Positions 52,463 to 61,364 of a stretch of 64,000 nt of DNA are shown here, in pieces. How positions within the stretch are numbered: position 1 is the first letter of the stretch; every line of letters starts with the position of its first letter. The notes under the pieces are model-generated. The model saw only the letters and a program-made list of their open reading frames with translations, did not search any database and was not told the origin of the DNA. Made by a program: the position numbers and the translations under genes. Origin of the DNA: CAWCCP01 sp963701245 (lineage in GTDB: Bacteria; Patescibacteriota; Saccharimonadia; Saccharimonadales; UBA4665); the NCBI GenBank assembly GCA_963701245.1, contig OY969576.1:1116001-1180000 (forward strand), given 5' to 3'.

Positions 52463-53014
52463 TTACCCGAGTGCTCCTGATCCAGTTGTTGAACTTTCCG
52501 TTTCAGGAAACCACCGATCTCCGCAACCGCCGAGGTAGACCTGGCCGCTCCCTGAGCGACTGAGATCCATACAATACTTGCCCCCCGTATGGTTGTTTTT
52601 AAACTCATAGCCAGATGAAGCTTTGCCACTCATAGTCCAGGCCCCGCCCCAGGGAACCGAGCTGCAGTTCGATATATCATGGAGATCGGTACCGACACCA
52701 AGTGAATTTCGAGAGGCGCCGTTAGGTACCAGGCAGCCACCATTTAGAATTATCTCGTGCGAAGCGTTAAAACGATAACCCTGGGCAGCGTTGCTATAGC
52801 TACACGCAGCGACAGTCGCGTACCCGTGGGCTAAGTTTAGACAGGTGTCGTTACTTTTAGAATAATAGACAAGGAGGGTTCTAGGCCCAGGAGTAGCGGC
52901 GTGGCTAGCTACGAGTAGGAAGGTGCCGACCCCGGCGAAGAGTACTACAAATGCGACGACCAGCATTGCATGATCGAATCCACGTTGGTTTAATTTTTTC
53001 AGATTAAATATCAT
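52463..53014 (-). CDS. Secreted leader-type protein with lectin-like domain, IS inserted at its start
   Basis: 183 aa. The leader L-N-Q-R-G-F-D-H is followed by a hydrophobic helix ending V-A-S-H-A-A, the same layout as the paralog at 54349. The outer part has T-C-L-N-L-A-H-G and Y-C-M-D-L-S-R-S-G, a ricin-B-like pattern. An IS1249-like copy has landed nine bases upstream of the ATG and separated the gene from its own promoter region at 54110-54348. Expression now depends on any promoter in the IS. Confidence 0.7.
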   Translation of the reverse strand: MIFNLKKLNQRGFDHAMLVVAFVVLFAGVGTFLLVASHAATPGPRTLLVYYSKSNDTCLNLAHGYATVAACSYSNAAQGYRFNASHEIILNGGCLVPNGASRNSLGVGTDLHDISNCSSVPWGGAWTMSGKASSGYEFKNNHTGGKYCMDLSRSGSGQVYLGGCGDRWFPETESSTTGSGALG

Positions 53015-53022
53015 ATTTTTCC
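53014..53022. repeat. 9-bp target duplication of IS1249-like copy 2, left
   Basis: TATTTTTCC is repeated exactly at 54110-54118, bracketing the 1087-bp element. Confidence 0.75.
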
Positions 53023-54109
53023 GCTTAAAGGAAATTTCGTGTTGGTTTTTGCCCCTCAGTTCGGCTGTATAAATACCACTCCACGAGCCTTCGTTGGTGC
53101 TCGTCGCTCATGCCTCGGTGCAACTTGAGCTTGGTTCTGAGCTGGCTGTTAATACCACCTTCCATGTGGTTGGTCGTTCTTGGTAGCCGTGGGGTGGAGT
53201 TGTAAACGTAGGTGAACAGCTGCTGGTCTTCCTGTAGTTTCTTGAGCTGTCGGTAGGCAGAACGTAAGCGTCCATGGGTATGCCACCATCTCCGTTGGTT
53301 CGGCTTCGGATCTCTGACATACGTCCTTTGCTTGACGAAGTCGTTATACTGGTTCTCCCAAGCCTGGAACTGCTGTTCCCAGGTAGCCGCATCCGCTTCC
53401 GTATGCACTTGCCACAGTGCCCTGGTTAGTCGCAGAAGGTCTTGCCCGGCTTCGGTTTTCGGGCTGAGCGTTAGCTTACCCCGGACGTTGAGCCAGATAT
53501 GGAATGTGCAACGCTGGATCTTCGTCTCAGGCCAACACCGGGCAATGGCCAGGAGAATACCTTTCTGGCCGTCACACACGGCAAAGCCTGGTGCCGGTAT
53601 GGTAGCCAACAGCTCGCTCCAGGTACTCGAGGATTCCCAGCCGGCCCAGTGCCAGGCAATGACATATTCGGTAGTCCGAGCAATGAGACAGACCAGTGAG
53701 CCGACACGGATGCCGTCAAGGATAAGGGCGTGGTGTACTTCGCCGGTGGGCGTAGGCTTCGGTACAATATCCCAGCACCAAGCTGTTTGGTTACGCCACG
53801 TACGGGCGGTAACACTCGTCGGCAATTCGTCCTGTGACTGCTTGCCGAGTAGCCAAGCGACGAAGTGTTCGAGCAAAAGCTGACGACTGAGGTCAGGTCG
53901 TTTCCTGACTTGTGAGCCACTACACTGCGGACAACGGTAACGCTGTGTACCGGCAGTTGTCTTGCCCCATTTCTGTAGCTTAGTTTGGCATGCTTGGCAT
54001 GTGTACTTGTAGGTTCTTTTTTCATACAATTAATGTCTCACGACATTAATTCAGGGCAAATAACAGAGGAATAACGGCTTAAAAACCAACACGTTTTTTC
54101 CTATAACTC
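53023..54109 (-). mobile_element. IS256-superfamily (IS1249-like) element, copy 2
   Basis: Same length and nearly the same sequence as copy 1 at 43007. Here it has an intact target duplication, so this is probably an undisturbed recent insertion. Confidence 0.88.
53025..54029 (-). CDS. IS1249-like transposase, copy 2
   Basis: 334 aa with the same zinc ribbons and DDE residues as copy 1. The only residue change is His for Tyr in R-W-W-x-T-H, and at the DNA level it is ATGCCACC against ATACCACC. The element is complete and may be active. Confidence 0.88.
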   Translation of the reverse strand: MYEKRTYKYTCQACQTKLQKWGKTTAGTQRYRCPQCSGSQVRKRPDLSRQLLLEHFVAWLLGKQSQDELPTSVTARTWRNQTAWCWDIVPKPTPTGEVHHALILDGIRVGSLVCLIARTTEYVIAWHWAGWESSSTWSELLATIPAPGFAVCDGQKGILLAIARCWPETKIQRCTFHIWLNVRGKLTLSPKTEAGQDLLRLTRALWQVHTEADAATWEQQFQAWENQYNDFVKQRTYVRDPKPNQRRWWHTHGRLRSAYRQLKKLQEDQQLFTYVYNSTPRLPRTTNHMEGGINSQLRTKLKLHRGMSDEHQRRLVEWYLYSRTEGQKPTRNFL

Positions 54110-54348
54110 TATTTTTCCTTTTATCAAATTTATCTATATATTTTGTAATCTCATATTAAACTTAAGCACTACGGACTAATAGAGTCAACAATTTATCCCC
54201 AAGACAGTTGTGATTACAAACCCCTGTCTTTCATTTCCTAATTTATAGCTGAGGTGATCCCGGAAAAATTATATACATTGGTCATGTAACATGCAGCTTC
54301 GGGTGACGCCTCTTAGTACTCTTTTTAAGAAACCTGCTCTAATATGGA
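54110..54348. other. Displaced promoter region
   Basis: I see no ORF. This is the AT-rich region that lay before the 52463-53014 gene until the IS inserted. It starts with the second copy of the target duplication, and its first ~40 bases resemble the region just upstream of the paralogous start at 54909. Confidence 0.45.
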
Positions 54349-54909
54349 CTATTTACCTCCACCCACTGGAGCAGACGGCGACAAAGCAACCTTAAAGCAT
54401 ACAGCCTTACTCCTCCCGTTCGCAGCGCCACGGTAGTTATACGGACTAAATGCCACGGTTCCACAAATGTAAGTTGACTTTTCGTTCTTAGGAATATTTG
54501 TTGACTGATATATGTTCGTAATACTACCGCCGCTTTTCAATGACGATGCTGTCTTATTGGGATTAGCTGTGGTTTCAAGTTCACCTGCGTAAGCACCATT
54601 TGAACCTCTAACCGGATTGGAGGTTGAGGAATAGAAATAACGTGGGCCGTATTGGAAGCGTCCTGATGCGTGTGGCCCTTCATTATAAATAGAACTACTA
54701 AAGGTAAATGTCGCTCCAGAGCGATCGTACTCGTTTTTAGTCTTGCCGGTTAAAGTCCATGCTGTATTATTGCCCTCAGATGACGGGGTAGCCGCATGAC
54801 TTCCCACGACTAGATAGGTACCAATTCCTGCAAAGATAACAACGAATATTGCGAGGCCTACAACGTGGTCGAAACCTCGTTGGTTTAACTTCTTCATATG
54901 CAATTTCAT
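54349..54909 (-). CDS. Secreted leader-type protein (paralog of 52463-53014)
   Basis: 186 aa. K-K-L-N-Q-R-G-F-D-H-V-V-G-L-A-I-F is followed by a helix ending V-G-S-H-A-A-T. The leader resembles a type IV prepilin/pseudopilin signal (basic, G-F, then helix). The outer domain is Ser/Thr/Gly-rich beta with two cysteines (Y-I-C-G-T and A-V-C-F-K) and differs from the paralog's. It is probably a pseudopilin-like or surface-exposed protein. Confidence 0.7.
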   Translation of the reverse strand: MKLHMKKLNQRGFDHVVGLAIFVVIFAGIGTYLVVGSHAATPSSEGNNTAWTLTGKTKNEYDRSGATFTFSSSIYNEGPHASGRFQYGPRYFYSSTSNPVRGSNGAYAGELETTANPNKTASSLKSGGSITNIYQSTNIPKNEKSTYICGTVAFSPYNYRGAANGRSKAVCFKVALSPSAPVGGGK

Positions 54910-55108
54910 GTTTGTCCTTTTAATTAAATGTGTATCTATTTCTCAATTTAAATTTAAGCATTATTGATCAATTGAATCAACTTGTTATCCACATTGTAAA
55001 CCATAAAGTGCCACGACAGAGTATTTGAGTTCAAGCTGGAGATAGATTACGTGACCGTCAACAAATAGGTGCCGGAAGACGGTAGTCTTCTCGCCTGTAA
55101 ATCGATAA

Positions 55109-55196
55109 TGGTGCGGATGAGAGGACTTGAACCTCCAAGAGCATAAAGCCCACTAGCTCCTGAAGCTAGCGCGTCTACCAATTCCGCCACATCCGC
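55109..55196 (-). tRNA. tRNA-Leu (CAG)
   Basis: 88 nt with acceptor GCGGATG/CATCCGC, anticodon stem CTAGC/GCTAG, loop TTCAGGA (anticodon CAG), a long variable arm, T-arm GAGGTTCAAGTCCTC and an encoded CCA. Confidence 0.94.
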
Positions 55197-55258
55197 ATGA
55201 GACGAAGACCACCATATCGTATACATTTTAGAGGTAAATCTCAAGCCTATTAATTGAG

Positions 55259-57040
55259 TTAGTCGGTTACTTTTGCTTGTCTAATTTCCCAATTTTGCAC
55301 GTTATTGTATCGATCAATTGCCGTATTGATTGTTTGATCATTCAACCCAGCAACAGCTCCGTCTGTCAGATAGAGCAATCGCGGCTGGTAAAGTCCCAGG
55401 GCTGGGTTATCTTGTTGCCAGACCTGTAGGAAAGGTTGGTACTTTATCACGCGCAGTGCTGGCTCCAATCTTGTACGACCGGATTGAAGAGCATTGTCTG
55501 CGGTCAGATTAGTATATTCAGATAGGTTGAGCCGGTTCGCAGAACGGATATCTGCTTGGGAGCTGTCCCAATAGACAAATACATCCGGGTCAATACCAAT
55601 TGATATGCCATACAACACGGCATCGTAGTCGTGGTCTGATAACGCATTCTGGAAATCGGCATTATCCAAATAAAGTGGTGTGACGGTTGCGCCGACAGCT
55701 TTCCAATAGTTCAACAAGTGGTTGATAACCATATGGTACTCAGGTGTATCGGCAGCCGTAAGATTAAAGGAAAGTGTCTGTCCGTTCTTCATTCTTAGAC
55801 CGTTTTTACCTGGAATCCAGCCATCAGCCGTTAATAGCGCTTTAGCTGCGGCAACGTTTTGGCCGTCTTGTTGGTAGGTTTTGTTATAGCCAAGCTGGCT
55901 AAGTAGAAGTGGTTCGCGTACTGCATGAGTCGGATACCCAAGTGCTTGAATAATCTGCGGGACATTCGCCGCCTGAACCAAAGCTGTGCGAACCTGTCCG
56001 TCGCCAAGCACTCCGGCGGATGTCTTAAAGAACACCATCGTGGCAGCATTTAATAATAAGCTATGTTTGACAAGTGATGACATTGAGGCAAGTTCACTCG
56101 GAACGTCGTTATAGCCTTCTGCTCCATTTAACTGATGCGACTTAAAAGCAGCTGTCATCTGATCAGCTTGAGCGAATACATGCAAATCAAATTGGTCTAC
56201 CTTGGGCTTTCCGCCTTGATATTTGGCGAACGGCGTGAGAGCTATTTGCTCCTCGGCAGAATTAGGATCACTGCCTTCAACTTGTATACCCTGCCAAGCA
56301 AATGGCCCTGCACCCACTGGATCTACGGTATTAAAATCAGCAGATCGAAGGTCTGGAGGCGGAATACTTGCCAGTAAATGTTCAGGTACAATACCATTGG
56401 TAAGACTCTCGGGAAATGAGACAAGTGGATCGGGCAGCTTAAAGACAACCGTCAGTGGATCTTTGGCCGTCACCGTTATTCCTGTATAGCTGTTTTGGAG
56501 TGGTGACTCGGTATCCGGATCTTGAATAATGTGATAGGTAAAAACAACATCCTTGCTCGTTAATGATTGTCCGTCTTGCCAGGTAAGGTTCGGTTTTAAA
56601 TGGACAGTATACGTCGTGCCCTTTGCATCAACGCTATAACTACTGGCGAGATCGCCTACTAGTTGATTGTGTTCGTTATAGGTAAACAAACTTGCAAAGA
56701 TAAGCTTCGAGATACTACTGTCAACGTCTGACGTCGCAAACAGTGGATTAGCATTCGTGAACCGACCGAGAATACCTTCATTGTATATACCTCCGGGAAC
56801 CGGCTGGAGTGTTTGGTAATAGCCGCTCAGGAGAAAATTTTGGATGACTACTCCGATTATAAGAAGCAGGACAAGGGCTAACCAACCGATCACAAACCTA
56901 CGAACCGATGCCAGATGACCAAACCGCTTGAGAAGGTGTTTTTCTATGCCATTCTCAGCCTGCTGACTTAAGTCCTCAACTTGCTGCTGGCTTTTCCGAA
57001 GCCGACGCCGAAATCGTAATCGAATAAGTCGCAGTCGCAT
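55259..57040 (-). CDS. Membrane-anchored peptide-type ABC substrate-binding protein (SBP_bac_5)
   Basis: 593 aa. A basic cytoplasmic N-terminus (R-L-R-F-R-R-R-L-R-K) is followed by one helix (about 48-70) and a class C substrate-binding domain: L-T-W-Q-D-G-Q-S-L-T-S-K-D-V-V-F-T-Y marks the OppA/DppA family. The anchor is a membrane helix instead of a lipobox. No permease or ATPase genes sit beside it here; the ABC gene at 62452 is an exporter type. It probably imports oligopeptides, which fits an amino-acid auxotroph. Confidence 0.9.
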   Translation of the reverse strand: MRLRLIRLRFRRRLRKSQQQVEDLSQQAENGIEKHLLKRFGHLASVRRFVIGWLALVLLLIIGVVIQNFLLSGYYQTLQPVPGGIYNEGILGRFTNANPLFATSDVDSSISKLIFASLFTYNEHNQLVGDLASSYSVDAKGTTYTVHLKPNLTWQDGQSLTSKDVVFTYHIIQDPDTESPLQNSYTGITVTAKDPLTVVFKLPDPLVSFPESLTNGIVPEHLLASIPPPDLRSADFNTVDPVGAGPFAWQGIQVEGSDPNSAEEQIALTPFAKYQGGKPKVDQFDLHVFAQADQMTAAFKSHQLNGAEGYNDVPSELASMSSLVKHSLLLNAATMVFFKTSAGVLGDGQVRTALVQAANVPQIIQALGYPTHAVREPLLLSQLGYNKTYQQDGQNVAAAKALLTADGWIPGKNGLRMKNGQTLSFNLTAADTPEYHMVINHLLNYWKAVGATVTPLYLDNADFQNALSDHDYDAVLYGISIGIDPDVFVYWDSSQADIRSANRLNLSEYTNLTADNALQSGRTRLEPALRVIKYQPFLQVWQQDNPALGLYQPRLLYLTDGAVAGLNDQTINTAIDRYNNVQNWEIRQAKVTD

Positions 57041-57067
57041 GGCCCCTCAACCCTGATTCAATAAAGC

Positions 57068-57283
57068 TTACTTTGCTATATCACCTAAAATAAGCGACAA
57101 ACTAAAAATCACTGCACAAATAATCGTTAACTGAAAAATAGTTTTGTCAGTGCCCCGCCTGGTCGTATTGACTTCTCCTGCTCCACCCAGACCTGCGCCC
57201 AAGCTCGCGCCTCTCGTTTGAACGAGTATTAATAGCGTCATAAGCGCCATCGAACCAAGTGTTAAGTAATTGTAAATACTCAT
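57068..57283 (-). CDS. secG: Preprotein translocase subunit SecG
   Basis: 71 aa from ATG 57283 (the frame is open to 57361, inside the upstream gene). Two helices flank the polar loop with Q-T-R-G-A-S-L-G-A-G-L-G-G-A-G-E, the SecG signature. It stabilises SecYE during export. The ATG overlaps the stop of the upstream gene by 4 bp. Confidence 0.92.
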   Translation of the reverse strand: MSIYNYLTLGSMALMTLLILVQTRGASLGAGLGGAGEVNTTRRGTDKTIFQLTIICAVIFSLSLILGDIAK

Positions 57284-57648
57284 TTTTTCACGTCCTCTAA
57301 AATCGCTGTTACTAAATAGTTTACCAGACCTATGATCATTCCCGCAAAAACCGCTGCCCAAAAATTAGTGATATGGAGCGGATGATACAGCTTGCTGGCG
57401 ATAAAAACCGTCAGGCCGTTGATTATAATCATAAATATTCCGAGAGTAAAGATGATTGCAGGCAAGGCGAAAATAATGAGGATCGGTTTGACTATCACAT
57501 TTATAATCGCTAAAACTAATCCAGCAATAATTATGACTCTTAACTTTGAGTCATAAGTGATGCTGCTGCTCAAAAAACCGGCAGCAATCCACAGTCCGAC
57601 ACTACACACGAGCCAGCGGGTCAAGAAGCGAACAATCGGCCGATTCAT
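57280..57648 (-). CDS. Phage holin family 4/YvlD-like membrane protein
   Basis: 122 aa with four hydrophobic helices, and N-V-I-V-K-P-I-L-I-I-F-A-L-P-A-I-I-F-T-L-G as the family's conserved P-rich segment. Despite the name these are chromosomal membrane proteins of unknown role. It is translationally coupled to secG. Confidence 0.85.
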   Translation of the reverse strand: MNRPIVRFLTRWLVCSVGLWIAAGFLSSSITYDSKLRVIIIAGLVLAIINVIVKPILIIFALPAIIFTLGIFMIIINGLTVFIASKLYHPLHITNFWAAVFAGMIIGLVNYLVTAILEDVKK

Positions 57649-57664
57649 ATGAAGGTATTGTAGG

Positions 57665-58897
57665 TCAGTCGAGTGCCCTGGGCAACTTACCGCTTAAGTT
57701 TACATAGCCGTCTTCGGTAATTAGTATATCGTCTTCGATCCGGACTCCAATACCCTCAGCCTCAATATAAATACCCGGTTCGACGGTCATCACCACGCCG
57801 ACTTCCAGGGGCCGGTCGTAATCACCTGCATCATGTGCTGTTAACCCGAGAAAATGCGAAGTACGGTGAGGAAAATAAGTTCGAACGGCATCGCTGTCGA
57901 TAGTCTTAATAAGGCTGAGTTCCCGCAGCTTTTCGCCCATGAAATGTTCGATTCTACTTTCGTATTCTTTCATGTCAACCCCTGGTTTTAATAGACTGAA
58001 TGCGAAAGTCTGCACTTCTTCTACGGCGTCGTGGACAGCTTCTTGTCGACGACTTGGCGAGCCAATGGCATACGTACGGGCAATGTCAGCAACGTAATGT
58101 TCAACTTCGGCACTGACGTCAATTAAAACTAGTTCATCAGCGGCAAATTGATGATTGTTGGCTAAGTAATGGATTTGACAAGCTCGAGAACCGCCCGCCA
58201 CAATTGGATCAAATCCCTGACCAGTCGCGCCACGTGTTCTAAAGCCCCTGATTAGATTCGCTTCTAATTCGTATTCATGGGCATACTTAGCCAGTTTGGC
58301 TTTTGCGACTGACTCTTTAATCGAGGCATTGGTTATATCGATGGCTGCCTGGATGGCATCAATTTCGATTGGCTGTTTGATCATTCGCATCCGAGAGAGA
58401 TGTGGACTAAGATCAAGTAATTCGATTGAGTCGTGATCTTTCTTGAGTCGCTGAACGAGCGTCGCTCGAGCAGGATTTGTATAGAATCCATAAAAGTCGA
58501 TATATGCGGGTGGTGGAGCAATGGTGGCAACGTGCTTTACTTTCTGTAATCGCGGTGTCAGTTTCTCCCAGCCGGCTTTTTCGTCATATATTTCTTGAAT
58601 ACCCGACCGACTCTGTAACCCATCATCGGTAATCGCACCATCGAATGTTTCACGAACGGCACTCCGTCCAGGTACGATGAGGTATTCTTTATCCCTATCC
58701 ATCACCAGGATAATATCGGGATCATCTATGCCGGTAAGATACCAAAAACTGGCATCCTGATCGAATCGATATGAAGTATCACCGCCACGTTGCAGCTGAC
58801 CATTTGCCGTCAAGACTATTGGTGCAGTGCCGGTGAACAATTCACGCAGCCGCCTTCTATTTCCACTAAAAAACTCACTCGTAAATCTCGAATCCAT
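57665..58897 (-). CDS. Xaa-Pro aminopeptidase (M24B, PepP-like)
   Basis: 410 aa from ATG 58897 (M-D-S-R-F-T-S-E-F; the frame is open to 58930). A creatinase-like N-domain is followed by the pita-bread fold with metal ligands Asp in L-I-D-V-S-A-E, Asp in V-A-D-I-A-R, His in S-H-F-L-G-L-T-A-H-D, Glu in V-E-P-G-I-Y and Glu in R-I-E-D-D-I. It removes residues before proline from peptides, and may process peptides imported by the 55259 system. Confidence 0.9.
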   Translation of the reverse strand: MDSRFTSEFFSGNRRRLRELFTGTAPIVLTANGQLQRGGDTSYRFDQDASFWYLTGIDDPDIILVMDRDKEYLIVPGRSAVRETFDGAITDDGLQSRSGIQEIYDEKAGWEKLTPRLQKVKHVATIAPPPAYIDFYGFYTNPARATLVQRLKKDHDSIELLDLSPHLSRMRMIKQPIEIDAIQAAIDITNASIKESVAKAKLAKYAHEYELEANLIRGFRTRGATGQGFDPIVAGGSRACQIHYLANNHQFAADELVLIDVSAEVEHYVADIARTYAIGSPSRRQEAVHDAVEEVQTFAFSLLKPGVDMKEYESRIEHFMGEKLRELSLIKTIDSDAVRTYFPHRTSHFLGLTAHDAGDYDRPLEVGVVMTVEPGIYIEAEGIGVRIEDDILITEDGYVNLSGKLPRALD

Positions 58898-58956
58898 AGT
58901 CAATTGAACAGTATAGCAAATAACTGCCAAATAAAGGGCGAAAGATTTTTACTGAC

Positions 58957-60447
58957 TTAGCGGAAATGCTGTTTTAATGCTGTTAACTGCGTACTGCTCA
59001 AGACTGTTCTCAGCTGTTCGTCGGTTGCGTCGGCAATACCCCTGGTACTACCAAAAGTTTTTAAGAGCCGTTTCCTCGTCGTGGGTCCTATGCCCGGAAC
59101 CTCGTCAAGGCGACTTGCGGTCTGACGCTTTTGCTTTAGTACGCTATGATAACTGACGGCAAAGCGATGTGATTCGTCACGTATTCGCTGTAATAGTTTT
59201 ATAGCGTTGGCGTTATGTGGCAAATTAACTACAATAAATCGATCATTGACAGCAGCGTAACCACCCAGTTTGTGTAAAATCTCTGGGTCGAGCACTATGT
59301 TTGAACGATCGCCATCTATCACGATTTGCTCCTCTCTTTTGGCGAGCCCAATGAAAGGAATACTGGAGTGTCCCTGCTCATCTCTCGCTTTAATTGCAGC
59401 ATCGAGCTGCCCTTTGCCACCATCAATGAGCACCAGATTTGGCAACTTCCAGGCTTTTACATTCTTGGAACTCAATCGGCGAAACAGCGTTTCATGCATG
59501 TTATAAAAATCGTCATTCTGATTTATTTTAGTTTTGAACTTTCGATACTCTGTCTTGTTGCTCACGCCATTGGTAAATACCACCATGCTGGCAACCACAT
59601 CACTACCCTGCATATGGCTGATATCATAACCTTCAATTCGATTCGGAAATGATTTGAGCCCTAACAAGGTAACAAGCTCATTCAGAGCATGGTCTTTACT
59701 GATATCTAAAAATTCCTTATCGCTGAAAATAACTTGTTTGCTAAATCCCCGGATAGCAAATAGTTGGTTTCGGTATTTGGCTGCCAACTCAAAATTAGAC
59801 GCCTGCGCAGCTAGCTTCATATCTCTTTCCAGCTCCCTTTCAATCGACACACGCTTGCCTTCTATAATAGCCATCAGTTTACGCAAGTTTGCCCGATATT
59901 CCGTCAATGATGTCCGCCCTTCTTCCAGTCCCGGATCAAGTCCTAAATGATAGTGTAGGCTCGCCCGCTTTTGGCCAATAACGCGTTTAGTGGCAAATGG
60001 AAACGCCCGACGTAGGGACTTTAAAGCTAAACGAACCTGACCGGTCGAGAAATAGGGACCATAATATTTCGCTTGATCATCAAGTGGCCGGCGAGTTGTC
60101 GTCACCGTCGGATAGTGACTATCATAATCAATTCGTATATAACTGAGCGCTTTGTCGTCACGAAGAAGAATATTGTAACGAGGCATGTAGCGACGGATCA
60201 TTTCTGCTTCTAAAAATAGAGCTTCGATCTCGCTATCGACAATCATCCAATCAACGTCACTAATTTCGTCAACCAGAGCCTCTGTTTTCGGGTCACGACT
60301 GCGGGATTTTTGGAAATATTGTCTAACTCTATTTTTGAGCACCGCCGCTTTGCCGACATAAATAATTTCACCCCGGTTATCTTTATGAAAATAAACACCG
60401 GGGTCCTTCGGCAGCGACTTTAATTTCTCCTTTAAAACATCATTCAC
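58957..60447 (-). CDS. uvrC: UvrABC excinuclease subunit C
   Basis: 496 aa, shorter than the ~600 of model UvrC. The GIY-YIG nuclease domain (G-V-Y-F ... I-I-Y-V-G-K-A) is complete. A UVR motif (E-L-A-A-K-Y-R-N-Q-L) and the RNase H-like second nuclease (G-Y-D-I-S-H-M-Q-G, L-I-D-G-G-K-G-Q-L) follow, then a closing HhH pair (V-P-G-I-G-P-T-T-R-K-R-L). It cuts on both sides of bulky lesions. The shortening is mostly between domains. Confidence 0.96.
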   Translation of the reverse strand: MNDVLKEKLKSLPKDPGVYFHKDNRGEIIYVGKAAVLKNRVRQYFQKSRSRDPKTEALVDEISDVDWMIVDSEIEALFLEAEMIRRYMPRYNILLRDDKALSYIRIDYDSHYPTVTTTRRPLDDQAKYYGPYFSTGQVRLALKSLRRAFPFATKRVIGQKRASLHYHLGLDPGLEEGRTSLTEYRANLRKLMAIIEGKRVSIERELERDMKLAAQASNFELAAKYRNQLFAIRGFSKQVIFSDKEFLDISKDHALNELVTLLGLKSFPNRIEGYDISHMQGSDVVASMVVFTNGVSNKTEYRKFKTKINQNDDFYNMHETLFRRLSSKNVKAWKLPNLVLIDGGKGQLDAAIKARDEQGHSSIPFIGLAKREEQIVIDGDRSNIVLDPEILHKLGGYAAVNDRFIVVNLPHNANAIKLLQRIRDESHRFAVSYHSVLKQKRQTASRLDEVPGIGPTTRKRLLKTFGSTRGIADATDEQLRTVLSSTQLTALKQHFR

Positions 60448-60466
60448 GATATATCTAGTATATCGC

Positions 60467-61345
60467 TTAGGCGGTTTTCAGAGCACAGCTCTGGCAAAAG
60501 ATGTGCGCATCTTTACAGTCACGACAAATAAGCACTAACTTATTGCAGGCTTTATCGGCACAATTTTCATAATTGCTAGACTTGACTCCGCAGTGGATAC
60601 ATTCGCCAATATCAACAGCTTCTTCGGTAAATTTCACACCCATGCGACCGTCAAAGACATACAGTGAACCTTCCCAAAAACCCTGATCACCGTACGTTTC
60701 GCCGTAACGTTGAATACCCCCATCAATTTGATACACCTCTTTAAAGCCACGTTTCTTCATCATCATACTAAGTACTTCGCAGCGAATGCCACCAGTACAG
60801 TACGTGATGACAGGCTTTTCTTTGAGTGAATCATATTGCGGCTTATCCAATTCATTCTTAAAATCTCGGGTATGCTCAACAGGAAGAACGACGGCATCTT
60901 TAAAACGACCAATGGCTGCTTCATATTTGTTCCGGCCATCAAAAAAAACTACTTCGTCACCTCGTTCCTGAAGTAACGCATGTACTTGCTCGGGCTTTAA
61001 ATGCTGGCCTCCGCCAATAATGCCGTTATCGTTAACAGCTATTTCGTCACTGGCTCCGAAAGTAACAATTTCATCACGTACTTTAACGCTAAGCTTCGGG
61101 AAGTCACTTACTGAACCATCACTCCATTTGAAATCAATCTGATTGAACAAAGGATATAGTTTTGTCTCTTTTATGTATCGCTTCAGATTTTTCAGGTCGC
61201 CACCAAGCGTGCCATTTATACCATGGCTGGAAATAATAATACGGCCTTTCAAATCAGAAGATTGGCAGAGTAATCGCTGCCATAAGCGAACGGCTTCCGG
61301 ATCGCTAATTGCAGCAAATCTATAAAAAAGAATTATTTTTTCCAT
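60467..61345 (-). CDS. trhO: tRNA uridine-34 5-hydroxylase TrhO (rhodanese)
   Basis: 292 aa. An acylphosphatase-like N-domain (I-I-I-S-S-H-G-I-N-G-T-L-G-G) is followed by a rhodanese domain with active-site loop C183-T-G-G-I-R-C-E. A C-terminal zinc-like cysteine cluster (C-I-H-C, C-A-D-K-A-C, C-R-D-C) is present. TrhO makes 5-hydroxyuridine at wobble U34. Its start is 20 bp from the neighbouring gene. Confidence 0.93.
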   Translation of the reverse strand: MEKIILFYRFAAISDPEAVRLWQRLLCQSSDLKGRIIISSHGINGTLGGDLKNLKRYIKETKLYPLFNQIDFKWSDGSVSDFPKLSVKVRDEIVTFGASDEIAVNDNGIIGGGQHLKPEQVHALLQERGDEVVFFDGRNKYEAAIGRFKDAVVLPVEHTRDFKNELDKPQYDSLKEKPVITYCTGGIRCEVLSMMMKKRGFKEVYQIDGGIQRYGETYGDQGFWEGSLYVFDGRMGVKFTEEAVDIGECIHCGVKSSNYENCADKACNKLVLICRDCKDAHIFCQSCALKTA

Positions 61346-61364
61346 GAGTACAGTAAATTATAGC

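Noticed and set aside
57280..57648. Prophage lysis gene (named holin family)
   Set aside because: This family is chromosomal and sits in an operon with secG; there are no phage genes around it.
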